From Pomphorhynchus laevis (Eukaryota; Acanthocephala; Palaeacanthocephala; Echinorhynchida; Pomphorhynchidae), in NCBI GenBank assembly GCA_012934845.2, contig WNNJ02001786.1, positions 1 to 64,000 on the forward strand: 64,000 nucleotides of DNA. Direction: 5' to 3'. Positions 11,301-20,747 of this stretch are shown one piece after another. Position 1 is the stretch's first letter; each line of letters begins with the position of its first letter. The notes under the pieces are model-generated. The model was not told the origin of the DNA. It did no database searches and saw nothing but the letters and a program-made list of their open reading frames with translations. The translations under genes and the position numbers were made by a program.

Positions 11301-14300
11301 GTGTCATGAAGTTATAGTGTCATCATTGCAGTGCCATTGCATACTTCATGGTCTAGCTTTTTACTAGACTACGTAACTAAAATGGACGAGAAAAGTGGTA
11401 ACTGGAAGTTATTGTCGAATATGGTTTTGCTGTGATCCATTAAATTCTCAAACTTTCCACTTTAAAATGATTTTGTAAATTAGTCCACTGCTACTTAGTC
11501 CACAGGATTTATTCTTATGAAATACATTCAGTGTTAAGATTTTTCAGTTTTTGGATTTTCATTGTTAAAATATTTCAATTAGGATACTACTGCACGCAGT
11601 AGACATATTTTTAATAAACTTATAGTAAGCAGTTCATTTCCTGTTTACTAACTTGACAAAGTTTTAAGAGAGACATATTACATCTCTAATGTCTTAATTG
11701 ATAGCTCATATTCGAATCATTAAAATATTAGAGTGTGTAAAGTTTGAAACTTTATGTTTAAGATAGAAATATCAAAATTGTTAACAAAGATTATTCGCTT
11801 TTAGATCGACGGCGGAAGTGCTGAGAAGAATGGTCATCTTATACCAGGAGATTTTCTGCTAGAGCTGAACGGTAAAAAAGTGTTCAAGGTGTCTTATGAC
11901 GACATTTTATACATGCTAAAGGTTGTTTTTTATAAAACAATGTTTAAGATTTATTTCAAGGTAATTTAATTTTAGACACATCCATTAGGTAAGCTAAATT
12001 TAGTTGTTGGAAGGCTACGCCCATACCAGTCAGCAGTTTCGAATACAAAGCAACTTTCCAGCAATCCTGTATCGGCAAACAACACAGGTTATCGCCATCA
12101 TCAGATATTACGATCGCCAAATACTACTGTCAATCCCAATGTTAATAATACACTTACACAATCATCAAAAGCGATCAGTGGCCGATTTGTTCCCAAGTAC
12201 ATAACATCGCCTTCTTCTATTTACAAATATTCTATTAAAAAGCGAAGATCGTGTTCAGCTCCACAACGATTTAATCAGTCAATCGCAAAACGAGCAACTG
12301 TCGATAAGTCGACAATTGCCATGAGCACATTTATGGTTAACCTTTAACACGAAATATAATTTGTTTTATTTTTGATTATTGAATTTGTAAAATATTTGCG
12401 CCCGTGATCTTGCGTCATTTTCGTTTACTTTTATGAAAAATCTGTTTAATCTGTTGCATTTATAAAAACTTCTAGTGTCTCTGTTTTCTAATTAAGATTT
12501 TATATTTTCATTAATATTGTTTAAAAAAAATCTTTTTTAAATAAAAATTTTCTTGTATGAACACACATGTTCAAACAAACTGTCGTTTTTACATTGAGCA
12601 TTTACAAAATCACCGGTTATACTGAAAAATCACTGGTCAACATGAACCGGATAATAACTATAATATTAATATTATTAATATTATTAATAATATTAATATT
12701 ATTAATAATAGGTTATTATTTATTACCTAAAAACTAATAACTATAATAACTATTAATGACTAAAATCTATGTTAGTTATTATATCACTAACAAGTTATAT
12801 AACAACTTGTTATATTTTGAAGATGATTCGAGTCGTCTACGGAATATAAGGAAGATTAATGGTTATTGCTTGTTATATTTAAAGAAATAGGAGTCGAAAC
12901 CTGATAACATAGCACTTATTCATGATGACTTCTAATCATTATTTTGAAACATCGTATATTTATTATTCCATTCATAAAAATTGACTTTTATTTTGAATTT
13001 AAATTTTAACTTTATAAATTATAAAAGAACGAAAATTCGATACGAATTTTCATATCGAATTAAGATAGGATTCGAAAATTAATTAGGATTCAAATTAATG
13101 TAATTGTAATATGTACGGTACCTGATAGCATTTCAGTTCCTCCTGATGATCTCTAACCCTTATTCTCATGCATCGTATATTATTTATTATTAAATTTATA
13201 ATAATTGACTTTTATTTTAAATTTCAATTTTAAATTTTAACATAATATAAATTAATGGTTATTGCTTGTTATTTTTAAAGGAATAGGGTTCGAAACCTGG
13301 TAACATAGCAGTTCTTCCTGACGACTCTAATTATTATTCTGAAACATCGTATATTTATTATTCAATTCATAAAAATTGACTTTTATTTTGAATTTCAATT
13401 TTAACTTTATGTAAATTATATAAAATCATATATAGTTTTTTATTATTTAATTAATTAAATTTTATTTAGCATTTTTAATAAAAAGATAGCGAAAATTACG
13501 ATCAGTTAGCTGATCTGATTTTCAAAAATCCAGGTTGGATTAAACTAATTATTTTTCTAGGATCTTATCAGGTAATGAGAAAGAAATGTTAAGAATTATA
13601 TGCACAAGCTATTCATTTTGCCAAGTCTATTCAATTTTGAAAATTATCAGACATAGTTTATCCGTCTCGTTCGTAATTTTCATTGCAGATCCGCCTATTG
13701 AATCGGCAGATCTGCATTTCATAGCGGCGGGGTCTAGGAATACCTAGACCCCACCACTATGCTGGGTCTAGGAATTGGTGCCGAAACCTGATAACGTAGC
13801 AGTTCCTCATGATGACCTCTAATCCATATTCTTATGCATCGTCTGCTATTTATTAGTCAATTCATAAAAATTGATTTTTATTTTAAATTTCAATTTTAAC
13901 TTTATATAAGTTACATAAAATCATATATAATAGATTATATAATCTTATTTATTTTGAAATATCGAAATTGAAAATACATTTTTATTTTGGAAAAATTATG
14001 CAAATCGTAAAAGATAATAGAAATTCGTTAAATTTGCAACCAGACAAGATAACACATTAAATTGCAGATCATGAACACGTAGCTTGCAATATGAAACATT
14101 TTTATTATTAAAAAATAAAATATAAGATATAAAATAGATTAATATTGAATAATATAAATATTTAAAAATATATTTATATTATTATATAAAATAAAATGAT
14201 ATAATATATTTTATTATGATAAATATAATTATATTGATAAGTTAAATGTAGCTTATCAATTATTATTTATTTATAATTATCTATAATTTAATTTTTTAAA

Positions 14301-17300
14301 TTTAAATTAGCATTATTTTTAATTTATAAATAATAAAAAATACTTACGTATTTTTATTATTATAATCAAATCAGCTCATTTAGCTGATTTGATTCCTGTA
14401 TAATGATAGCAAGGAAATTATCTCCCAAGAAAGCTTTTGGACGAAAGCTTTTAAAAAATAAATAATATTAGATTAATATTTATCGAATACATAATAGATC
14501 TAATAAACATTTCTAGTTATAATTAATTATATTACACGCTACATTTTATATTTTTATAATAAAAAAAATAATTTTATAAACTTAAATTGATTATATTAAA
14601 TTATTTTAACAAACTAATTAATTTTTAGCTAATTGATTTCATTTAGGCAATTGTTGCATTTAATGTAGACTTTATCAAATCTAACAATAACGCGCGTTTT
14701 CAAAAACGCGACTTACAATAATAGTAAATAGTTATTTTAAAATCATAGATACGAAAATCATGGTATGTTGTGGAATTTGATCAAATTGGTTAATCGTATT
14801 AAAATTCTGATTACAAGAGAATAAATTAAAATCACCGATATAATTATCTATGAGATGGTGTAATTCATAGATAATAAGTTTTAGTTTAACGAATTTTATA
14901 ACAGAATTAAAAATTAAAAATAAATTCATAAAAAATTAATTATTTAATAATTAATTTTTAAAGTTAATTATTTCAATTAACATAAAAAATGTTAAGATAG
15001 AGCAATAAACGTTAGATCTTGTTTCACTGCATAACCACATGATAATTTCGTGTTTGGAAATAACTAATTATTTTACTTAAAAACTTAATCTACAAACAAT
15101 AAATTCATAATTTGTATGCTATAAAAGTCTATTTTATAACAGAAGTTGTCTTGATTTTTAATTTTCATTTGAATAAGTAAATTTTATTTCTCATCTGCAT
15201 TATTATCAACTAACTTAAGTTGCAATATTTATTTTCCTTCATTAATGAAGAATAAATGTCAATATGTTCATTGAAAACGGATTTATTTATAAAAGACAAA
15301 GATTTGCAGATCATGACAAAATTTCTTTGTAAAAGTTATATTTATAATTTATGAATTTAATGCAAGTATATACTATAACCAATTTTGCTATATCACACAC
15401 GGTGATTTCGCATCAGAAATCATCTACGGTATTATTCCAACTCCATACTCCTTGGTTTGCAACATTGACGATTTTAGCCTGACATATTCTTATTGTTTTG
15501 TCGGATACTGCCGTGCAGTGGTACACCCCGACTCAAACGAAGGTTGTGTACCGTCGTAGTCTTTTGAACATTATTTAAACTTCCAGATTCAAACCAAGGT
15601 TTTTTAAATCGTTGTCCTACGCCTTACCGACTAGGCTCACCATCCAGTTCAGCTAGAAATTCTTCAGTATATGAAAAACTTTCAATGTAATGAATTTTTG
15701 AAAAATAACAAATATTGTCCGTTAATATTAGTACGGATAAACACATCATATACATGACAATACCAATCCATTATAAAACAAAAATTCTTTAATAAGTTAT
15801 TTTTCCAATACTTCCAATGCCAATATTTGTACAAGTGAATTACCCATGGCTAGTTCATAAATCTGTAAGAGGTTATCAATTCCTAGAGTATACTTCTTGG
15901 AATTTTTATATTCCTAAAAATGGTCAATTGCATCGGCAATGTCATCTTTTATAAAGCTAAAAATATTTGCTCTAATAATTTATCGTTGATAGATAGAAAT
16001 TATATTATTTGAATTAGTTTAATGATATGTGATTTTACCGAATAAACTATAAATCTTACCACAGAAGTAATAAGTTAAAAGAAAAATTATAGAGTCATCT
16101 AAACATAAAATACATTGAAAAATTTCTTATATAAATTAAAAATAGAATTATTTATTTAAAAAGTTTATATATAATGATATATCCAATAATACTACAGATG
16201 CTTTAATTTATAATAAGAAATTACGCAAATTACATAAAATGTTTAAGATAAAACCTACATTTAATGAATGCTCCGCTGTAAATAAAATTCCTTGTGATAG
16301 TGTAATTGATCATTGGAGAGACTTTTCAGGGATTGGAAACACGTATCACACAACCTAATAATAATTTTAATAATTATTAATAATTATTTAAAATAATAAT
16401 TATTAATTATTTAATAATTATTTTAATTATCATTTAAATATCATTTTATTTAAATATCATTTTAGGTTTTGCTTAATTATAATTTAATTTAAATTTTAAG
16501 TTTTATTAATTTGAATTTCTGATTATTTATTTCATATTTTAATGTTTTTCAAATATTTTAATTTAATTTTACTTTTTTAAATTTTATTTGCTTTTCATAC
16601 TCAATTTTACAGTTTCCTATATTTATAATAGTATCATATTAATTTAATTTTTATTTTTCTACCTAAATTTCATTTATGCTTTAAGATTTTTGTAGTTTTT
16701 TGCTTTGTTTTTGGTTGTGCAGTACGAATATACCGAGATTTTCCTTACGAAATTTTTATTTCATTTTAATTTGGCTTTATTTGAATTTTTTCAAATTTTG
16801 AGTATTTTGTATAAATGACAAATATATTTTGTATACATCGTAAGAGTTAGTAAAATATTATAATTATTTACTAATTCTTTAGTGAATTACAAATTAAATC
16901 TAAATTCTTAAGAAAACGATGAATTTATAACAAAATTTAAATGATTGCTTGTTGATAATTTATGTTAATGATAATGCCATTTCGTAATCATAGTTAATAG
17001 TAAATGAAGAAGAGTTTTGTTCTAAAAGAAATGTAATTACAAAGTTTTAAGAAAATATCAATTTATTTCTTAAAAATTTACAAAAATTGAGAAATTAGCT
17101 TTATTTCAAAATTCACAGGATATTTCGATAGCTACTGCTATAATCTTCAGGAAAATTACAAAACGATTTTTTAAAATATGTATTAAAATATTAATATATA
17201 AAATGTTTTACCTTTGTTACAAATTTCGAGTATTTCGTATAAATTGCAAACTTAAGTCTTTTATGTTTGAATAAGCAGTTTATAATATTCCTCAAAATGA

Positions 17301-17934
17301 TAGAATTTGCTATCAAAATATTGTAATTTTTAAAATTAAACCAATATCTTTGTTCCTGTAAATTAATTTTATTACATCATTCTATTTTAATTTTTAAATT
17401 CTTATTTCATTTGCAATAATATTTATTTTGCAAATTTATAAAAATTTAATTAATCTACCAGCATAGCACACCCATTACCTTAAGGAAATTAAAACTATTC
17501 TAAACGAGTACCAACTGACGCCAACATTAGCATTCATATCAATGAATGCTAACTACAATATACTTCGTCCAAACGCAACAACGGGAAGCGTAGATGCGTT
17601 TATGAGCACACAACTGCAGTTGGAGGTCTACAAAAATTGAAGAGAAAATAAAATCATATTTTGAAGTTAATTGAACATTTAAGGTTTTCAGGAAAAGTTA
17701 TATTTTTAAATTTATTCTCTATTTATTTAAAATGCTCGCCGATTGCTTCTTGATTGTATATATTTTGAAAATATTGTTGCAACAATAAACTTAGCAGTTG
17801 AAAATGTTTGTTGCCGTAAATGTAATTTATGTTTGTACTCGTTTCAATAGGCTATTGTTAGTATTGCTGGAGGGGCATCTCGAGCAATGATAGCTCAACA
17901 TCAAGCAAAATCCGATAATATCCCTGATTTCTAA
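2329..17934 (+). CDS. multi-exon two-PDZ scaffold protein (5' end missing)
   Basis: Exons that keep phase: 2329-2500, 3983-4125, 4174-4257, 4305-4541, 11805-11921, then 11976 onward, all with AG acceptors and GT donors. PDZ 1 spans exons 3983-4541: carboxylate loop SSLGITIIGG, then VGGQVHRDGRLAVGDQILEV and VRLKVIRIP. PDZ 2 starts in exon 4305-4541 (KGFGFSIMER loop) and finishes in 11805-11921 and 11976 (GDFLLELNGKKVF, LNLVVGRL). A basic, Ser/Asn-rich tail follows. The gene ends at TAA 12347, or is spliced after ATG 12335 (phase 0, donor GTTAAC) to exon 17851-17934, which also starts in phase 0 and codes 27 residues ending NIPDF. The pair resembles PDZ domains of junctional scaffolds such as MUPP1/PATJ, which gather membrane partners; that family assignment is inference. 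The exon 2329-2500 shows no domain. The intron 4542-11804 holds PLE-tail repeats and a whole RTE LINE remnant. Confidence 0.8.
2501..3482. other. AT-rich intron with PLE-tail scraps
   Basis: The intron between the first two visible PDZ-gene exons. Short pieces near 2545-2580 (AGAATTAGAGGTCATCAGG) and 2812-2860 (ACGTATTTCCTCTGATGAA) match the PLE-tail repeat. The rest is AT-rich with nothing I can name. Confidence 0.5.
3490..3955 (+). mobile_element. CR1 LINE fragment (endonuclease-RT linker)
   Basis: The translation TWFDSECVTLKRLLRR ... YRNELFALRRSQSQLLR matches the linker between endonuclease and RT of the large CR1 copy at 44-46 kb (APWFDIQCLLSKRRLRH ... YLALRRSHLNLLR). After a frame change it goes on as KTFNSLLSRFS ... 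LSQFSDYLMSK, which matches LWHTLNSILTRSS in the same element. It is visibly less AT-rich than its surroundings. It is truncated on both sides, carries stops and at least one frameshift, and lies in a host intron just before exon 3983-4125. Confidence 0.75.
4542..5039. other. AT-rich intron, nothing recognised
   Basis: First part of the long intron after the PDZ exon ending at 4541. No exon, repeat or RNA gene could be recognised. Confidence 0.5.
5040..7260 (-). repeat. array of PLE-tail repeats (minus orientation)
   Basis: At least six diverged units lie head to tail. Each has a block with TTTTATGAATTGACTAATAAAT, a block with AAGGATTAGAGGTCATCAG, and the hairpin whose plus-strand reading is GCTATG...TCAGGTTTCG...CCTATTCCTCGACCCAACATAG. 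Hairpins sit near 5300-5350, 5500-5560, 5740-5795, 6035-6095 and 7135-7195; unit spacing varies from about 210 to 420 bp. In minus orientation this is the same order as the tail behind the PLE frames at 696-1000 and 42600-42720. I see no RT coding sequence inside, so these are tail-only copies. Confidence 0.6.
7335..7455. repeat. foldback of the GATATTTCGCTAAC family
   Basis: Left arm GAGGAAAATTTTATTTGATA and right arm with the complement form a foldback of about 120 bp. The right arm keeps GCTAAC/GGTTAGC followed by GAAATATC. The box corresponding to CTGAAGA reads CTCAAGA, so this copy of the hammerhead-like core is decayed. Same family as the inner foldback at 1345-1507. Confidence 0.6.
7590..10995 (+). 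mobile_element. degenerate RTE-clade (Rex3-like) LINE
   Basis: A long, stop-riddled LINE on the plus strand inside the PDZ-gene intron. In order: NVTSLTGKEQ (endonuclease start, near 8125), LLDDINAHVDND and INTMLEHKEIHRSTW (endonuclease core, 8515-8700), IDFVVVSSD (near 8730), KVVIPIYKEGN and CSNY (near 9655), CFVDLEKAFDRVPK (RT, 9902-9942), and the C-terminal ILRMARMCLPCEVL ... RWRYQTPHLAEERLG ... LVRAL (10720-10925). The phrase order and wording match the Rex3/RTE LINEs known from fish. The copy is broken by many stops and frameshifts, so it is old. Family placement is from remembered motifs. Confidence 0.75.
10711..10989 (+). pseudogene. RTE LINE ORF C-terminal remnant
   Basis: Best-preserved part of the RTE LINE: 92 residues open in one frame with the pattern (L/F)xRMxxxxLPxEVL ... 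RRSRGIPKYRWR ... LAEERLGLSERKVLSATRGRDTWSRLVRAL. It matches the very end of Rex3-like RTE polyproteins, after the RT thumb. It lies at the element's 3' end; plain AT-rich intron follows. A minus-strand open frame over the same bases is a shadow. Confidence 0.7.
10996..11804. other. AT-rich intron, nothing recognised
   Basis: Remainder of the long PDZ-gene intron up to the acceptor TTTTAG at 11804. No exon or repeat could be recognised. Confidence 0.45.
12656..12712. repeat. AATATT simple palindrome
   Basis: A run of repeated ATTAATATT units that is its own reverse complement. It is low-complexity and could extrude as a cruciform. It lies just after the TAA at 12347. Confidence 0.6.
12840..13950 (+). 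repeat. array of PLE-tail repeats (plus orientation)
   Basis: At least four units of the PLE tail lie in plus orientation. Each has AATAGG(A/G)GTCGAAACCTG, then ACATAGCAG, a CTGATGA-like box, and the block AATTCATAAAAATTGACTTT. Copies start near 12880, 13120, 13270 and 13760. Together with 5040-7260 they form two arrays of opposite orientation about 5.5 kb apart, with the RTE LINE and a PDZ exon between them. No coding sequence is seen in the array. Confidence 0.6.
13951..15509. other. AT-rich sequence without a recognisable gene
   Basis: Very AT-rich. I see no exon, RNA gene or repeat that I can name. It would be intron if the PDZ gene extends to 17934. Confidence 0.45.
15510..15655 (-). 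repeat. tRNA-derived SINE or tRNA-like relic
   Basis: Read on the minus strand, TGGTGAGCCTAGTCGGTAAG resembles a tRNA D-arm with an A box. It is followed about 30 bases later by GGTTTGAATCT, one change from the B-box consensus GGTTCGANTCC. The sequence runs on past the T-arm into a non-tRNA body, as in SINEs. I cannot fold a clean acceptor stem, so it is more likely a SINE head than a working tRNA. Confidence 0.45.
15656..17850. other. AT-rich sequence without a recognisable gene
   Basis: No supported gene. A short plus-strand open stretch at about 16200-16345 reads LRKLHKMFKIKPTFNECSAV and DHWRDFSGIGN, but I recognise no family and see no clear splice context. It is noted only so it is not lost. 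Confidence 0.4.
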
Positions 17935-19692
17935 ATAATTTCGTCGTTACTGTAAATGACAAATTTATTCAAATTTACATTATGCGAATTGCGAATATTT
18001 TAAGAAGGAATAAATGGATTTTTCAGTGATTTTTTAATGTGATTTAATTGTGAATTACAGAGAGATTCAATTGCATTCTACATTCTTTGATCTGTTATCT
18101 AGTGAAAATGTATGAAAGTGGATAAAGTTCCCTGTTAAACAATTTATATCTCATTTGTGCCCAAATGTTTATTTATAAAAAAATAATTATTTTATTTATA
18201 AAAGTGGTATTTGGAATCATCGAAATCTGTTTTAGTATTTTTCAACATCTTCATCTCAAAGTCAATTATCGATATCAGCAAAAAGCGTTACCGACGTTTG
18301 GAACAAAACTGAAGATATCAAAAAGTTTTCAATGCACTGTACACAAACATTAATTTTCGTTATATTAAATTGTTTTCTTTAATTAATATCTTCTATTTAC
18401 TCAATACAAAATAATTTAGATTTCGTTAAGCGGCATAAGACACGCTATAGACTACATTGATTATATCACTAGTCATCCAAACTTTCAGCTAATTAGTAAT
18501 TATTTTATTTTATCGTGATATTTTTATTGCCATCACATAATCATAACAAATCGAATTCTTCTCTATTGTTGTATTATAAAAATATATTTCAAATTACGAC
18601 TTTCTGGTTTTTGTAAAATGAAAGGAATTATTAAATTTTTATTGAACTTAATAATTGTGTCTAATATTCAGTCAAAGGTTATTTCTTTGTTTTTTCAATA
18701 CCCATTTCGATTCTCAGTCAAAGGAGAATTATTAAAATTTAAATTAAATCAAAATTGTTCATTTAAAGCGCATAAATGTTTCTACCAGAAGTTTAATGAG
18801 TACATAACAGTTTGTTATAATATTGCATACTTTTTGGTACTTTAAAACAATATATTATTTATCATTATTAGCAGCTTTATAATTTAATTTTGGAATAAAA
18901 ATGTAAATTATAATTTTCTACTGTATGCGATATTCATATCCAAATTATTAATGAAAATTACAACCAATCGATCAAATTTAAATGTTGATATGACAGATGG
19001 CGTTCATTTGCTTATCTGCCATTAACTGCGTTATTCAATACTGTTCTCGATTTTTGCACTTGGCAGTATTCGCGATACCAGACCCCAAAATTACGTAGGA
19101 CGTATTGTGAGGTGATTTTTCAATCAATCCCGGCCTATACGTATGTTTATCCAGATGTTCATTTCTTGACCAGTTTCGCTAACATTTTGCAACGAACAAA
19201 ACCTGCACGTGCCTTAATACACTAATTGTTTAACTTTACAACTGATATTTCTCTTAGTCGGATATTTGATATTTGTTACGGAGCTTGTAAAATGTGAGCG
19301 ATTACGCATACACACGCATCATAGGCATCTTCTATTCCGCAACTATGACAAGAACCGTGGCCTGTTAATTTAATTTTCTACAGTTAATTTAAAGCATTTA
19401 AATAATAACAATTTGTTATATTGCATACGCTTTGGTAGTACTAAACAATACAATTTAAAATATCGCCTTTAATTTTATAGCCAAAATGGATGGGATACTA
19501 TAAAGTAATATGATAAATTGGAATATCAAATATTTCTATGGTTAATAGCTAAAATTTTCTTTTATACATTTTTGCTTTGAAAGCATTCCGATAACAGCTT
19601 TAGTTCTGATATCACGTTAATCCAGAATAGTGGAATGGTAATGTGAATAATTTTAAAAATATAATGAATAATTACATACACGAGCGAGTATC
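17935..19692. other. intergenic sequence upstream of calaxin
   Basis: Between the last possible PDZ-gene exon and the first recognised calaxin exon. The short first coding exon of calaxin should lie here or just upstream of 20748, but I could not pick it out. A stretch near 19000-19340 is less AT-rich than its surroundings but shows no protein similarity that I recognise. Confidence 0.4.
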
Positions 19693-20261
19693 ATCATTTG
19701 GTCGGCTTCATAAATTATCCTCGTGTGAATTCTTTAATCCAAGATGCAGCACTGTACACTACAATCGTCCATCATGACGATTGTAGTGTACATCGTCCAT
19801 GCACAGTGCTGCATCGCACTGTACAAATGTACAGTGCTGCATCGTCCATGCAGCACTGTACATTTGTCCATCAGGTGGACCTGATGAGGTCCACCTACGC
19901 TGATTGTAGTGTACAGTGCTTTCTATTCACCTGGCAGATTCCGGTTTCCTGTCAAGAAAATTCAAAAGACAGATTGTCGGTTGTTTCCGGCAACTGTAGT
20001 GCTATCTCCGTCTTTTTGTTACAAAAGACGGAAACAACGTACAGTTTGCACAAGTGGAAATGTTTTCTTACAAACTGTATCGTTTGTTTTTACAGAAAGG
20101 CAGCAGAGGAAAATTTCAGCAGATCATTAAAGGACCGAAACACGAAAGGTAGGCGTAGGCTCACTGCTGATGAGGTCCACCTACGCTGATTGTAGTGTAC
20201 AGTGCTGCATCTTGGATTAAAGAATTCACACGAGGATAATTTATGAAGCCGACCAAATGAT
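19693..20261. mobile_element. 569-bp element with 74-bp perfect terminal inverted repeats
   Basis: Bases 19693-19766 are the exact reverse complement of 20188-20261 (outer end ATCATTTGGTCGGC). Inside are further palindromes: a 19-bp perfect stem CAAATGTACAGTGCTGCAT against its complement (about 19827-19870), a stem GTACACTACAATCGTC (about 19755-19795), and a 38-bp direct repeat of 19883-19920 at 20169-20207. Near the right end GGACC-GAAA (20132-20140) is followed by CTGATGA-GGTCC (20167-20178), a permuted hammerhead-like arrangement. No transposase is encoded; the long open frame across it follows from the repeats. It could be a non-autonomous foldback or MITE-type element. A flanking target-site duplication is unclear. 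Confidence 0.75.
20132..20178 (+). ncRNA. permuted (type II-order) hammerhead-like motif
   Basis: GGACC directly precedes GAAA, and CTGATGA is directly followed by GGTCC. The two 5-base arms are perfectly complementary, as required of stem II when a hammerhead is opened at that stem. Between them lies CACGAAAGG then TA, a possible short stem III plus cleavage dinucleotide, then a segment that should form stem I but pairs poorly here. The same layout recurs at 26783-26830 and 27176-27288, which argues against chance. Activity is not shown. Confidence 0.4.
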
Positions 20262-20747
20262 AATTTTAAAAATACTACTGTTTAATAATTTCACAGGTAG
20301 AAAAGTATTATCTCTAAATTACGAAGAGATCGTCAGTTCTTGAGAACGTTTCTTTCAAGTTGCATCTTCTGAAAATTATCGCATTCGTTACTACACTAGC
20401 AAACTAGTTACTATAGTAGCCTAATGTACTAGCTCTTTGTATGCTAATTGGAAATACACAACAGGGATCCATTGTCATTGTGTTAGTCAATTTATAGCTC
20501 TTACTTTATCCCCCAATAAGGAGTATATTTCATTGTGGACAAAAGCGATAGAGAAACTGCCTTTTTTATTATTTTTTCAATAATTTATACAAAAGTATAA
20601 CAACTGATATATATGTTAGTATGAATTGTCAGGGATAAATGTAAATTAATAATTTTAAATATAAAAAATCGCTTTGTTTCAATTAAGAAGGCTAAAACAA
20701 GTTTGTACTTTTATAGATCAAATCTTAATTCAAAAATTAAATTTTAG
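20262..20747. other. sequence between the TIR element and calaxin
   Basis: Nothing recognised apart from the AG acceptor at 20746-20747. The missing first exon of calaxin could lie here. Confidence 0.4.

Noticed and set aside
15400-15460. GGTGATTTCGCATCAGAAATCATC hairpin suspected as a hammerhead
   Set aside because: It has CTGATG and GAAA on the minus strand but no room for stem II between them. It is a plain hairpin.
15580-15650. Functional tRNA gene
   Set aside because: A- and B-box-like words are present, but no clean cloverleaf or acceptor stem can be folded, and the sequence continues as in a SINE.
18618-18845. 75-codon frame with a hydrophobic start resembling a signal peptide
   Set aside because: AT-rich composition alone gives Phe/Ile/Leu-rich frames. 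No splice context, no similarity and no second exon were found.
19698-20189. 163-codon open frame inside the TIR element
   Set aside because: It follows inverted and direct repeats, has no domain, and reads the same palindromic words several times. It is best explained by the repeat structure.
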